Below are positions 27,771 to 36,787 of a stretch of 64,000 nt of DNA, one piece after another; position 1 is the first letter of the stretch; each line of letters begins with the position of its first letter. Under the pieces are notes generated by a model. That model was given only the letters and a program-made list of their open reading frames with translations, searched no databases and was not told where the DNA came from. The position numbers were made by a program, and so were the translations under genes. Where the stretch lies: assembly GCA_937884605.1 (NCBI GenBank), contig CALGDM010000028.1, forward strand, positions 1-64,000, given 5' to 3'. Origin of the DNA: an uncultured Spiribacter sp. GTDB taxonomy: Bacteria > Pseudomonadota > Gammaproteobacteria > Nitrococcales > Nitrococcaceae.

Positions 27771-28334
27771 TCAGTCGCCCTCCACGCGCCGCGTCGCCTC
27801 GACCACCACCGGTTCCACCGGGACATCGGCCATGCCGTTGCGGCGCCCGGTTTCGGCCCCGGCAATGCGATCCACCACCGCCATGCCATCGACAACCCGG
27901 GCAAAGACGGCGTAGCCGAAGTCGCGCTCGCCATGATCGAGGAAGGTGTTGTCCGACAGGTTCACAAAGAACTGCGACGTGGCGCTGTCACGCTCGCGGG
28001 TGCGGGCCATGGACAGGGTGCCGCGCTGGTTCAGGCGACCATTGTCGGCCTCGTTGACGATGGGCTCGCGGGTGGGCTTGCGCTCGAGGTCGGCGCTGAA
28101 TCCGCCGCCCTGAATGACAAAGCCGGGGATCACCCGATGAAAGATCGTGCCGCGATAGAAGCCGTCATCCACATAACCGAGGAAGTTCTCGACGCTCACC
28201 GGCGCGTCGTCCTGAAACAGCTCGATGCGGATATCGCCCGCGGTGGTTTCGAACACCACCTGCGGGTTCGCGGCGCCCACCGCGCCGGTGCCGACTGCGG
28301 CGGCCAGGGCAAGACCCAGGGGAAGGGCTTTCAT
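27771..28334 (-). CDS. ppiA: Periplasmic cyclophilin-type peptidyl-prolyl isomerase
   Basis: This 187-residue protein has a signal peptide (about residues 1-21, ending GAVGAA). A cyclophilin domain follows: [20 protein letters not shown], then [19 protein letters not shown] with the catalytic Arg, and [15 protein letters not shown]. It should speed proline isomerisation of exported proteins. The start at [13 protein letters not shown] has a good ribosome site (GGAGA). The open frame 15 codons upstream is not used because it would separate the signal peptide from the N-terminus. Confidence 0.9.
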   Translation of the reverse strand: MKALPLGLALAAAVGTGAVGAANPQVVFETTAGDIRIELFQDDAPVSVENFLGYVDDGFYRGTIFHRVIPGFVIQGGGFSADLERKPTREPIVNEADNGRLNQRGTLSMARTRERDSATSQFFVNLSDNTFLDHGERDFGYAVFARVVDGMAVVDRIAGAETGRRNGMADVPVEPVVVEATRRVEGD

Positions 28335-28448
28335 GGCGAAATCTCCTGCACTTGAGGTAAAGCCGGCAGTATCCCACATCCGGCGCCGATAGGCGCTCCC
28401 GTGCTATCATGAAGCCGTCATTTCAGCGGATCACGAACGGACGGCCCC

Positions 28449-29165
28449 ATGCCCGAGCACAACGCGGACGCGGATGAAATCGCCAAATTCGACGACGCCG
28501 CGGACGCCTGGTGGGACCCCGAGGGACCCTTCGCACCGCTGCATGCCATCAACCCCCTGCGCCTCGATTACATCGAGCGCCGCAGCGGGCCGATCCGCGG
28601 CCAGCGGGTGGCGGATGTCGGCTGTGGCGGTGGACTGGTGAGCGAAGGGCTCGCCGCGCGCGGTGCACACTCCGTGGTGGGCATCGATCTGGCCGCCGAC
28701 AGTCTCGACGTGGCGGCGCGCCACGCCCGCGGGCAGTTTTCGAACATCGATTACCGATGCACCGCGGCGGAGTCCCTGGCCGCGGCCCATCCGGGCGAAT
28801 TCGATCGGGTCACCTGTCTCGAGCTGCTTGAGCATGTCCCCGATCCGGCCGCCATCGTTCAGGCCTGTGCACAACTCGTCCGCCCGGGCGGTTCGGTGTT
28901 TTTTTCGACGATCAACCGCAACACCCGGGCCTGGCTGCTGGCCGTGCTGGCGGCGGAACGGGTGCTGGGCCTGCTGCCCCGGGGCACCCACGACGCCCGC
29001 GCATTCATCCGTCCCGCCGAACTCGGCCGCTGGGCCCGCCAGGCCGGGCTGCAGCTGCGCGATCTGACCGGGCTGCACTACCACCCGGTCAGCCGCGAGT
29101 ACACGCTGGGCGGCGACACCCGCGTCAACTACCTGGCCCACTGCCAGCGTCCGGAGGCGCAATGA
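28449..29165 (+). CDS. ubiG: Ubiquinone biosynthesis O-methyltransferase
   Basis: UbiG carries out both O-methylations of the ubiquinone ring. The 238-residue protein has the UbiG N-terminus (EIAKFDDAADAWWDPEGPFAPLHAINPLRLDYI), motif I VADVGCGGGLVSEGLA, CLELLEHVPDP, and the membrane-associating VFFSTINRNTRAW and HDARAFIRPAEL segments. It is the first gene of a plus-strand group and overlaps gph by four bases, the usual ubiG-gph pairing. A shorter-tailed paralogue lies at 3379. Confidence 0.95.
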   Translation: MPEHNADADEIAKFDDAADAWWDPEGPFAPLHAINPLRLDYIERRSGPIRGQRVADVGCGGGLVSEGLAARGAHSVVGIDLAADSLDVAARHARGQFSNIDYRCTAAESLAAAHPGEFDRVTCLELLEHVPDPAAIVQACAQLVRPGGSVFFSTINRNTRAWLLAVLAAERVLGLLPRGTHDARAFIRPAELGRWARQAGLQLRDLTGLHYHPVSREYTLGGDTRVNYLAHCQRPEAQ

Positions 29166-29869
29166 GCGCGACGATCGGGGAGCGGGCCCACGGTGTTCTG
29201 CTGGATCTGGATGGGACGCTACTCGACACGGCGCCCGATCTGATCGACAGCCTGAACCAGCTGCGCGACGAGCGGGGACTGGCGCCGCTGGCCGACGCCG
29301 AGTTTTTGCATGCCGTCGGGCATGGCAGTATTCCGATGATTGCCCGCGGCTTTAACTGCCACCCGGGTGATCCGGGTTTCGACGCCCTGCGGGACCGCTT
29401 TCTGGCGATTTATGCCGAATCGGTCAGCCGTCGCACCCGGCCCTATCCAGGCATGGAGACAACCCTTGAGGCGCTCGAGGCGGCAGCCATTCCCTGGGGC
29501 ATCGTCACCAACAAGCCGGGCTGGCTGACAACGCCCCTGCTCGCTGATCTGGGCTATGACGGCCGGCCGGCCTGCGTGGTCGCCGGTGATGATCTGGCCC
29601 GTCGCAAGCCCCATCCCTACCAGATCACCGAGGCGGCGCGTCAGCTCGATCTGCCGCCCTCGGCCTGCCTCGTGGTGGGCGACACCGAGCGGGATATCCG
29701 CGCCGGGCGTCAGGCCGGGGCGCTGACTGTGGTCGCGCTTTACGGCTACCTGAGTGGCGACGATCATGTCGAGCACTGGGGTGCGGACGGCCTGATCGGT
29801 CAGCCCGCCGAGCTGCTGCGCTGGGTGGCCGACCCGGCATCGCCCCACCGTCAAGCCATCGCGGTCTGA
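29162..29869 (+). CDS. gph: Phosphoglycolate phosphatase (HAD family)
   Basis: This 235-residue haloacid-dehalogenase-type phosphatase has motif I LLDLDGTLLDTAPDL, the TNKPGWL motif II region and motif IV VVGDTERDIRAGRQAG. It would dephosphorylate 2-phosphoglycolate formed in DNA repair and oxygenation reactions. The pairing with ubiG by a four-base overlap supports the Gph assignment over other HAD enzymes. Phosphatases of this family can be promiscuous. Confidence 0.9.
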   Translation: MSATIGERAHGVLLDLDGTLLDTAPDLIDSLNQLRDERGLAPLADAEFLHAVGHGSIPMIARGFNCHPGDPGFDALRDRFLAIYAESVSRRTRPYPGMETTLEALEAAAIPWGIVTNKPGWLTTPLLADLGYDGRPACVVAGDDLARRKPHPYQITEAARQLDLPPSACLVVGDTERDIRAGRQAGALTVVALYGYLSGDDHVEHWGADGLIGQPAELLRWVADPASPHRQAIAV

Positions 29870-29872
29870 ATC

Positions 29873-30742
29873 ATGGAACCGATCGAATACTGCCGGCGCA
29901 AGGTCGCGCCGGACGGCTCAAGCACCTATTACGCCCTGCTGTTCGCACCGGCCTCGGCGCGGGACGGGCTCGCGGCACTGGCCGCCTACCGCGCCGAAGT
30001 GCTCGAGATCCCGCGCGAGGTCAGTGACCCGGGCGTGGGCGCGGTCAAGCTCAACTGGTGGCAGGAGGAGCTCGAGCGCCTCGCCGCCGGCGCGCCCCGG
30101 CACCCGGTCAGCCAGGCACTGCTGCCCGCCCTGCGTGACCATCAGCTCGACATGGACGGGCTGAGCGAAGTCATCGAAGCGAGCCGCATGGATCTGGAGT
30201 ACGGGCGCTATCCAACCCTGCGCGAGCTCACACTCTACTGCCATCGCGCCGGTGGCGCGGTGGCCGATCTGGCCTGGCGGATGACCGGCTCGACCGGCCT
30301 CGAAGCAGCGCCCTTCGCCCATGACCTGGCCATGGGGCTTGAACTCACCCGCATGCTGCGCCACCTGCGCCGCGATGTCCGCGCCGGGCGGCTGTACATC
30401 CCCGAAGACGAACTCACCCTGAGCGGGCTTGGCAGCGAGGATCTGCTCTCGGCCGACCAGGGCGACGCCGTTCGCAGCCTGCTGACGCGCCAGGGCAACC
30501 GCGCGCGACAGTTTCTCGACAGTGCCATCACCCGGCTGCCGCACTCGGCGCGCTCGGCTCAGGCCTACGGGCTGGTGCTGGCGGTCCTGCACCGGCGCCT
30601 GCTCGACGACATGGCGGCCGACGGCTACGCGGTGACCGAGCGGCAGGTCCACCTGACGCCCCTGCGCAAGCTCTGGCTGGCCTGGCGCACCGCTCGCCGT
30701 CCGCACAAAGTCCACCCCCTTCCGGAGTCCTCATCGACATGA
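29873..30742 (+). CDS. Squalene/phytoene synthase-fold protein lacking the first Asp-rich motif
   Basis: This 289-residue protein has the overall helical pattern of trans-isoprenyl diphosphate synthases. The second conserved region is recognisable (LTRMLRHLRRDVRAGRLYIPEDEL). The first Asp-rich motif, which binds the Mg-diphosphate, is replaced by AYRAEVLEIPREVSD, followed by VKLNWWQEELE. This resembles the NDUFAF6-like branch (AFNVELA...RxxWWRD), whose human member helps assemble respiratory complex I. A true squalene or phytoene synthase is therefore unlikely. It lies between gph and an SDR gene with almost no spacing, and crt or hpn genes are absent. Confidence 0.75.
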   Translation: MEPIEYCRRKVAPDGSSTYYALLFAPASARDGLAALAAYRAEVLEIPREVSDPGVGAVKLNWWQEELERLAAGAPRHPVSQALLPALRDHQLDMDGLSEVIEASRMDLEYGRYPTLRELTLYCHRAGGAVADLAWRMTGSTGLEAAPFAHDLAMGLELTRMLRHLRRDVRAGRLYIPEDELTLSGLGSEDLLSADQGDAVRSLLTRQGNRARQFLDSAITRLPHSARSAQAYGLVLAVLHRRLLDDMAADGYAVTERQVHLTPLRKLWLAWRTARRPHKVHPLPESSST

Positions 30743-31500
30743 GCCAGGCCCTTTTCGCCCCCGCCGATGCCACGATCAACCCGACCCGACTGAGCGGGCA
30801 GCGTATCCTTGTCACCGGCGCCGCGGGTGCGCTCGGCAGCGCATTGGCCGAGCTTCTCGCCGCGCAGGGCGCCGAGGGGGTGCTGCTCGACAAATCGCTG
30901 AACGGGCTCGAAGCGCTGCATGACCGCATCGAGGCGGCCGGCCACGGCCAACCGGCCCTCTACCCGCTGGATCTAATGGGCGCCGGGCCGGATGACTATG
31001 CCGAGCTCGCCGACCGGCTGGCGGAGTCGCTGGGCGGTGTCGATGCGGTGGTGCATGCAGCGGCGGATTTTGGCTCGCCATCGCCACTCGGTCTCTATGA
31101 CCCGCAGGCCTGGCTCAAGTGTCTGCATGTCAATATCAACGCCGCGTTTCTACTGACCCAGGCGCTGCTGGGGCTGTTGCGCGACAGTCGCGGTCGGGTG
31201 ATCTTCATCTCCGACGCGGCCGGGCGCAGCGGCCAGGCGGCAATGGGGGCGTATGGCGTCAGCAAATGGGCGATCGAAGGGATGGCGGCCACGCTGGCAG
31301 CGGAGTACTCCGCCGCCCATCCCGTGATCAGCTGCAGTGTCGACCCGGGCCCCATCCAGTCGACCCTGCGGCGACAACTTTTTACCGGCGAAACGGTCGA
31401 TGAAGTACCCACGGCCGCGACGGCAGCGCGGGCGATTGCAACGCTGCTTGATCCTGCCGGGACACCCGCCAACGGCGCGCTTTACGAAGTCTCGCGCTGA
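30739..31500 (+). CDS. Short-chain dehydrogenase/reductase (YciK-like)
   Basis: This 253-residue Rossmann enzyme has the cofactor motif LVTGAAGALGSALAELL and the YGVSK catalytic Tyr/Lys pair, with Ser in VIFISDAAGRSG. The second glycine of the usual TGxxxGxG is Ala. Text such as LKCLHVNINAAFLLTQALLGLL and AAEYSAAHPVI resembles YciK of Enterobacteria, whose substrate is not established. It overlaps the previous gene in ATGA and ends the ubiG-gph cluster. Confidence 0.82.
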   Translation: MSQALFAPADATINPTRLSGQRILVTGAAGALGSALAELLAAQGAEGVLLDKSLNGLEALHDRIEAAGHGQPALYPLDLMGAGPDDYAELADRLAESLGGVDAVVHAAADFGSPSPLGLYDPQAWLKCLHVNINAAFLLTQALLGLLRDSRGRVIFISDAAGRSGQAAMGAYGVSKWAIEGMAATLAAEYSAAHPVISCSVDPGPIQSTLRRQLFTGETVDEVPTAATAARAIATLLDPAGTPANGALYEVSR

Positions 31501-31578
31501 CAGAGATGGCAGGCTTGTGACAAGGCCCGCGGAAGTGCAAGCATGCGCAACATTTGAACGGGATTGGAGAATAACCCC

Positions 31579-32052
31579 ATGGGATTTGCCTTATCGGCCA
31601 TGCAGGCGCGCAGCAATGCGTTCGGCCCCCATCAGCCCATTCCGGTGCGCTACACCGGCGAGGGTGAGGACATTGCACCGGCGCTTCACTGGACCGGTGC
31701 CCCCGAAGGCACGCAGGGTTTTGCGGTCATCTGCCACGACCCGGATGCCCCGCTGGTCAATCCTGGCAGTTACGGCTTTGTGCACTGGGTGTACTACAAC
31801 ATCCCCCACGATGTGACCTCGCTCGAGGAAGGCAGCGAGGCCTACACCCACGGCGTCACCGACTTCGGCCGCCAGACCTACGGCGGGCCCATGCCCCCGG
31901 AAGGCCACGGCGTGCATCACTACTACTTCTGGGTGCTGGCGCTTGATCAGGCCCTGCAGCTCGAGCCCGGGCTGACCATGCGCCAGTTCCTCGAGCAGGT
32001 CGAGCCCCATGTCATCGGCATGAGCCGGGTGATCGGCACCTACGAGCGCTGA
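31579..32052 (+). CDS. PEBP/YbhB family protein
   Basis: This 157-residue member of the phosphatidylethanolamine-binding/Raf-kinase-inhibitor-like family has the ligand pocket motifs CHDPDAPLVNPGSYGFVHW and GPMPPEGHGVHHYYFWVLALD. The role of bacterial members is not well defined. The ATG at 31579 has GGAG at 31566-31569. The gene end overlaps the end of the convergent glycosylase gene by 13 bases. Confidence 0.88.
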   Translation: MGFALSAMQARSNAFGPHQPIPVRYTGEGEDIAPALHWTGAPEGTQGFAVICHDPDAPLVNPGSYGFVHWVYYNIPHDVTSLEEGSEAYTHGVTDFGRQTYGGPMPPEGHGVHHYYFWVLALDQALQLEPGLTMRQFLEQVEPHVIGMSRVIGTYER

Positions 32053-32723
32053 GGGCCGGCCGCCGGGCGCCGGCCATGATCGCAGACTGGCTGCAGCGGA
32101 CAGGCGCTGCAGCGCGGTAAGCGCGGCCTGCAATAATCCTTGCCCACGCCCACGATCAGCGCGTGGGCCTCGTTAAAGCGCGCCGCATCCCGCGGCAGCT
32201 CGGCCTCGAAGGCCGCCTGCAGATCGTTGTAGCCGATGTTCGCCGGCACCACGCCGACGCGCGAGAAGATCCGCCGGGTATAGGCATCAACCACGAACAC
32301 CGGGCGGTGAAACCCGTAGAGCAGGACATCATCGACACTCTCCGGACCCAGTCCCTTGACCGCCAGCAGCTCGGCCCGCGCCGCATCGGTGGACATCCGC
32401 GCAATGCCCGACTCACCCCCCAGCGCCAGCCAGGTCTGGCAGGCGGCGCGCAGGCGCTGGGTCTTGACGTTGTAATAGCCACTCGGGCGAAGGCAGTCCC
32501 GCAGGGCGTCGACCGGTGCGTTGACGATGGCCGATGGCGACAACCAGTCCCGCGCCTTGAGCCGGCCGATGGCGGTCTCGACATTGCGCCAGGCCGTATT
32601 CTGGGTCAGCACGGCGCCGACCAGCACCTCGAAGGCCGTATCGGCCGGCCACCACTGCTGGGGGCCAAATGCCTGCGAGAGGCGATCCAGCAGGGCCGGC
32701 ATATCGCGGGATCCGGTGGTCAT
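32040..32723 (-). CDS. HhH-GPD DNA glycosylase, MagIII-like, with Fe-S cluster
   Basis: This 227-residue protein has the endonuclease III fold with a helix-hairpin-helix (LLAVKGLGPESVDDVLLYG) and the catalytic Asp region VFVVDAYTRR. The Lys that endonuclease III uses for its lyase step (GxGRKTA) is not present; the motif is GPES as in the 3-methyladenine glycosylase MagIII. A complete C-x6-C-x2-C-x5-C cluster motif (CRPRLPRCSACPLQPVC) closes the protein. A monofunctional alkyl-base glycosylase is the best guess. It overlaps rluB by four bases. Confidence 0.8.
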   Translation of the reverse strand: MTTGSRDMPALLDRLSQAFGPQQWWPADTAFEVLVGAVLTQNTAWRNVETAIGRLKARDWLSPSAIVNAPVDALRDCLRPSGYYNVKTQRLRAACQTWLALGGESGIARMSTDAARAELLAVKGLGPESVDDVLLYGFHRPVFVVDAYTRRIFSRVGVVPANIGYNDLQAAFEAELPRDAARFNEAHALIVGVGKDYCRPRLPRCSACPLQPVCDHGRRPAAGPQRS

Positions 32724-33496
32724 GAGCGGGATCTCCCCGCACCGTCAGCGCCATCGGCCAGACCCACGCGCTGGGCCAGGTCACGCACCTCGCCGGCGGT
32801 AAAGGCGTGAACCTGGCCCTCGCGCAATCGCGGGGGCATTTCATAGGGACCGTACTGCACGCGGATCAGCCGACTGATCTGCACGCCCTGGGATTCCCAT
32901 AGCCGGCGCACCAGCCGGTTCTTGCCCTCCCGCAGCCGCACGCGGTACCAGGTGTTGGCCTGCTCGCCCCTGTCCAGCGGCTGGATCGATTCGAAGGCCG
33001 CGCGGCCATCATCCAGATCGACGCCGGTCAGCAACCGCTGGCGTACCGACTCATCCACCGCGCCGAAAATGCGCACCGCATAGTCGCGCACCATTTGATA
33101 CGACGGATGGGCCAGCCGGTTGGCCAGTTCGCCGTCATTGGTGAACAGCAGCAAGCCCGAGGTGTTGATGTCGAGCCGGCCCACCGACAACCAGCGCCCG
33201 CTGCGCAGCCGCGGCAGACGCCGAAAGACGGTGCGGCGCCCCTCGGGATCATGACGGGTGACCACCTCACCGGTGGGCTTATGGTAGGCAATGACCTGGC
33301 GCTCGCCGGCACTGCGCGCGGCAGCGCCCACCACACGGCCATCAACGCGGATCCGGGCGCGCTCATCAACACGGTCGCCCAGGCTTGCCCGACGGCCGTT
33401 GACTTCGACGCGTCCCTCCTCGATGACGCGCTCCATCTCGCGGCGTGAGCCGATGCCCGCGCGGGCCAGGACTTTCTGCAGTTTCTCCGAGGTCAT
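32720..33496 (-). CDS. rluB: 23S rRNA pseudouridine 2605 synthase
   Basis: This 258-residue RsuA-family synthase has an N-terminal S4 RNA-binding domain (KLQKVLARAGIGSRREMERVIEEGRVEVNG) and the catalytic block GRLDINTSGLLLFTNDG with the nucleophilic Asp. The C-terminal REGKNRLVRRLWESQG segment is also conserved. The context scpA-scpB-rluB, all with four-base overlaps, is the standard one for RluB. Confidence 0.92.
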   Translation of the reverse strand: MTSEKLQKVLARAGIGSRREMERVIEEGRVEVNGRRASLGDRVDERARIRVDGRVVGAAARSAGERQVIAYHKPTGEVVTRHDPEGRRTVFRRLPRLRSGRWLSVGRLDINTSGLLLFTNDGELANRLAHPSYQMVRDYAVRIFGAVDESVRQRLLTGVDLDDGRAAFESIQPLDRGEQANTWYRVRLREGKNRLVRRLWESQGVQISRLIRVQYGPYEMPPRLREGQVHAFTAGEVRDLAQRVGLADGADGAGRSRS

Positions 33497-34035
33497 TCGT
33501 TTTCCTGTTCGGGGTGGTCCGTCAATGTCGGTAATTCGTCGAGGCTGGCGAGGTTGAAATGATCCAGAAAATCCCGGGTGGTGGCGAACACCGCCGGCCG
33601 GCCGGGGCTGTCGCGATGGCCCGCCACCCGAATCCAGCCCCGGGACTGGAGCGTCTGCATGATGGCGGTACTGGGCGAGACACCGCGGATGGCCTCGATT
33701 TCAGCCCGCGTCACAGGCTGTCGATAGGCAATGATGGCAAGCGTCTCGAGCACGGCCCGGGAATAGCGCGCGGGCTTTTCCTCCCACAGCCGTGCCACCC
33801 AGGGCGCGCAGCGCGCTGGCACCTGCAGCCGCCAGCCCCCGGCCACCCGAGCCAGCTCCACGCCGCGGTCGGCAAGCTGCGTCTCGAGCCGTGCCAGCGC
33901 CGCCTCGAGGCTCTCGCGGTCGGGCGGATCGTCGCCGAACACCGCCTGGAGCTGCTGCAGATCGAGCGGCGTCCCGGCGGCAAGCAGCGCGGCCTCGAGG
34001 ATAACCTCGGGCGCTGGTTGACCCCCGTCGCTCAT
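33493..34035 (-). CDS. scpB: Segregation and condensation protein B
   Basis: This 180-residue protein has two winged-helix domains. The typical block RYSRAVLETLAIIAYRQPVTRAEIEAIRGV is present. ScpB forms the SMC–ScpAB condensin with ScpA and Smc; smc is also in this window at 41153. It overlaps scpA and rluB by four bases each. Confidence 0.93.
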   Translation of the reverse strand: MSDGGQPAPEVILEAALLAAGTPLDLQQLQAVFGDDPPDRESLEAALARLETQLADRGVELARVAGGWRLQVPARCAPWVARLWEEKPARYSRAVLETLAIIAYRQPVTRAEIEAIRGVSPSTAIMQTLQSRGWIRVAGHRDSPGRPAVFATTRDFLDHFNLASLDELPTLTDHPEQENE

Positions 34036-34829
34036 GCCTGTGCGGCTCCCGCTTCGGAGCCGCCCCGGGCGCGCAGATACAGCGGGGCAAACGCCTCGGC
34101 CTGAACGATCTCGAGCAGCGCATCCTTGAGCAGCTCGAGGACGGCCAGAAAGGTCACGACCACACCGGCCCGGCCCTCGCGGGCGTCGAGCAGGTCCGTC
34201 AGCGCCACAAACCGCTCACCCTGCAGTCGGGCCAGCGTTGTGCTCATGCGCTCGCGCACCGACAGCGCCTCGCGGCGGACGGCGTGATGGGTGCTGAGAT
34301 CGGCCCGTGCCATGACCGCGGCAAAGGCCTCGAACAGCTCATCAAGCGCCACCGCCGGAGCGGCTCGTGTCACTGCGGGCGCTGAATGGCTGGCCTGAGC
34401 CGGGAACACGTCCCGCGCCACCCGCGGCAACTGGTCGATCTGCTCGCCGGCCGCTCGAAACTGCTCGTACTCACGCAGCCGCCGCACCAGTTCGGCGCGC
34501 GGGTCGGGGTCATCCTCGTCATCCCCGCTGGACGTCCGCGGCATGAGCATGCGCGCCTTGATCTCGGCAAGCATGGCGGCCATCACCAGATATTCCGCCG
34601 CCAGCGCGAGGCGCTGGTCGCTCATCAGCTCGACGTAGCGCATGTACTGATCGGTGATACGGGCGATGGGGATATCGAGAATATCCAGATTCTGACGCCG
34701 GATCAGATACAGCAACAGATCCAGCGGCCCCTCGAAGGTCTCGAGAAACACCTCGAGGGCATCCGGCGGGATGTAGAGGTCATGGGGCAGAGCCTCGTAG
34801 GGCTCGCCCCGAACCGTGGCAATGCTCAT
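34032..34829 (-). CDS. scpA: Segregation and condensation protein A
   Basis: This 265-residue kleisin has the N-terminal FEGPLDLLLYLIRRQNLDILDIPIARITDQYMRYVE segment that binds the Smc neck and a C-terminal winged helix that binds the Smc head. It bridges the Smc dimer. It overlaps trpS in ATGA. The acidic segment DEDDPDPR in the linker is longer than usual and fits the acidic character of the proteome. Confidence 0.94.
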   Translation of the reverse strand: MSIATVRGEPYEALPHDLYIPPDALEVFLETFEGPLDLLLYLIRRQNLDILDIPIARITDQYMRYVELMSDQRLALAAEYLVMAAMLAEIKARMLMPRTSSGDDEDDPDPRAELVRRLREYEQFRAAGEQIDQLPRVARDVFPAQASHSAPAVTRAAPAVALDELFEAFAAVMARADLSTHHAVRREALSVRERMSTTLARLQGERFVALTDLLDAREGRAGVVVTFLAVLELLKDALLEIVQAEAFAPLYLRARGGSEAGAAQA

Positions 34830-36049
34830 CGCTGCCGGTAGTCCAGGCCAATGGCCGAGCGCACTTCCTTCATGGTGTCGCGGGCCACGTGGCGGGCACG
34901 GTCGCAGCCATCGTTGATGATCTGCTGGACATGATCGGGATCGGCCTCGAGCTCGGCGGCACGCTCGCGAATCGGCGCCACCTCGGCCTGGACCGCGTCG
35001 ATGAGGGGCTTCTTGCAGTCCAGACAGCCAATGCCCGCGGATCGGCAGCCCTCCTCGACCCAGCGCCGGGTGGCGTCATCGGCATAGACCTTGTGCAGAT
35101 CGAAGACCGGGCATTTTTCGGGCTCACCGGGATCATTGCGCCGCACTCGCGCCGGGTCGGTGGGCATCGTGCGGATCTTGCGATCGATATCGGCGTCCGA
35201 CTCGCGCAACGACAGGGTATTGCCGTAGGACTTGGACATCTTGCGGCCGTCAAGGCCGGGCATGCGCGGGGCTCGGGTGAGCAGTGCCTCCGGCTCGGTG
35301 AGCACGCTGCGACCGCCGCCGTCGAGATAACCCGCCAGGCGCGCCCGATCGGCGATGGTCAGGTTCTGTTGATTGTCCAGCAGCGCCTGGCCTTCGCTGA
35401 GCGCCTCACCGTCGCCGGCTTCCTGATAGCGTCGCCGCAGCGATCGATACAGTCGGGCGTGTTTCTTGCCCATCTTGGCAATGGCCGCCTCGGCCTTCTC
35501 GGCAAAACCCGGCTCGCGGCCAAACAGGTGGTTGAAGCGCCGTGCCAGCTCGCGGGTCAACTCGACGTGGGAGACCTGATCTTCGCCCACCGGCACGCCG
35601 CTGGCCCCGTAGATGAGGATGTCGGCACTCTGCAGCACCGGGTAACCCAGAAACCCGTAGGTGGCCAGATCCCGATCCCGCAGCTCGGCAATCTGATCCT
35701 TATAGGTGGGCACCCGCTCGAGCCAGCCCAGTGGCGCAATCATCGACAGCAGCAGATGCAGCTCGGCATGCTCCATCACCCGCGACTGGATGAACAGCGT
35801 CGAGAGATTGGGATTGACCCCGGCGGCCAGCCAGTCCACCACCATGTCCCAGACACTCTGCGAGATGACTTCGCGGTTTTCGTAGGCCGTGGTCAGCGCA
35901 TGCCAGTCGGCGACAAAGAAGAAGCACTCGTGCGAGGCCTGCAGCGAGGTCCAGTTGCGCAGAACCCCGTGGTAGTGACCCAGATGCAGACGCCCGGTGG
36001 GGCGCATGCCCGAGAGGATACGATCGCGACTTGCTGGCGATTGGCTCAA
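34826..36049 (-). CDS. trpS: Tryptophanyl-tRNA synthetase (long form)
   Basis: This 407-residue class I synthetase has the HIGH-type motif GRLHLGHY near residue 20 and KMSKS in GRKMSKSYGN. It is longer than the 334-residue E. coli enzyme because of an insertion (about residues 195-260, LYRSLRRRYQEAGDGEALSEGQA) before the KMSKS loop. Such long forms occur in other Gamma- and Betaproteobacteria. It heads the trpS-scpA-scpB-rluB run. Confidence 0.93.
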   Translation of the reverse strand: MSQSPASRDRILSGMRPTGRLHLGHYHGVLRNWTSLQASHECFFFVADWHALTTAYENREVISQSVWDMVVDWLAAGVNPNLSTLFIQSRVMEHAELHLLLSMIAPLGWLERVPTYKDQIAELRDRDLATYGFLGYPVLQSADILIYGASGVPVGEDQVSHVELTRELARRFNHLFGREPGFAEKAEAAIAKMGKKHARLYRSLRRRYQEAGDGEALSEGQALLDNQQNLTIADRARLAGYLDGGGRSVLTEPEALLTRAPRMPGLDGRKMSKSYGNTLSLRESDADIDRKIRTMPTDPARVRRNDPGEPEKCPVFDLHKVYADDATRRWVEEGCRSAGIGCLDCKKPLIDAVQAEVAPIRERAAELEADPDHVQQIINDGCDRARHVARDTMKEVRSAIGLDYRQR

Positions 36050-36093
36050 GATGACCTCCGCATGGACCGTTGACTGACCCCCATCATAGCCGA

Positions 36094-36717
36094 TCAGCCC
36101 TCGAAAACGTGTGCATCACCAGCGCCCCGGCGGAGAACCTCGGGCCGCTCACCGCTCAGATCCACCACGGTGCTGGGTACGAGCCCGCCGGGTCCGGCAT
36201 CAATGACGGCATCCACCTGGCGGCCGAGGCGCTCGCGCATGTCCACCGGATCGGTCATGGGATCGGTCTCGTCGGGCAGCAGCAGGGTACTGGTGGTCAG
36301 CGGCTCGCCCAGCGCCTCGAGCAGCGCCTGGGCCACGGGGTGATCCGGCACGCGGATCCCGATGGTCTTGCGGCGGGTATGCTGAACCCGGCGCGGAACC
36401 TCGGCGGTGGCTCGCAGCACGAAGGTGTAGGGCCCCGGGACATGGGCCTTGAGCAGGCGGAAGGCGGTGTTATCGAGGCGGGTGTAGCTGCCGATGTCCG
36501 AGAGATCGCGACAGGCCAGCGTAAAATGGTGGCGCGCTTCGAGGCCACGCAGCTCGCGGATGCGGTCGATGGCGGCCTTCTCGCCCATGACACAGCCAAG
36601 CGCATAGGTGGTGCCGGTGGGATAGACGATGACGCCGCCGTCGCGGAGTCTCTCGACGGCGCGCCGAATGAGCCGCGGCTGCGGGGTCTGCGGATGAATC
36701 TCAAAGTACTGACTCAT
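36094..36717 (-). CDS. yciO: YciO/Sua5-family L-threonylcarbamoyladenylate synthase-like protein
   Basis: This 207-residue protein has the Sua5/YrdC core: [16 protein letters not shown] and the KRxx-like basic groove near [18 protein letters not shown]. Length and the start [16 protein letters not shown] match YciO, a relative of TsaC that is often adjacent to trpS and scpA. A role in the tRNA t6A pathway is possible, but for YciO it is less certain than for TsaC. Confidence 0.88.
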   Translation of the reverse strand: MSQYFEIHPQTPQPRLIRRAVERLRDGGVIVYPTGTTYALGCVMGEKAAIDRIRELRGLEARHHFTLACRDLSDIGSYTRLDNTAFRLLKAHVPGPYTFVLRATAEVPRRVQHTRRKTIGIRVPDHPVAQALLEALGEPLTTSTLLLPDETDPMTDPVDMRERLGRQVDAVIDAGPGGLVPSTVVDLSGERPEVLRRGAGDAHVFEG

Positions 36718-36787
36718 GAGGCAACTCCTCGGGTGTCCAGCGCACCCAGTTATGGTAGCGTCGCCACAGTTTAACGAACGGAAGCCT

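Noticed and set aside
36050-36093. Search for tRNA or small RNA genes in intergenic gaps
   Set aside because: The gaps are short, and no cloverleaf, CCA end or strong isolated promoter–terminator pair was found in this or other gaps.
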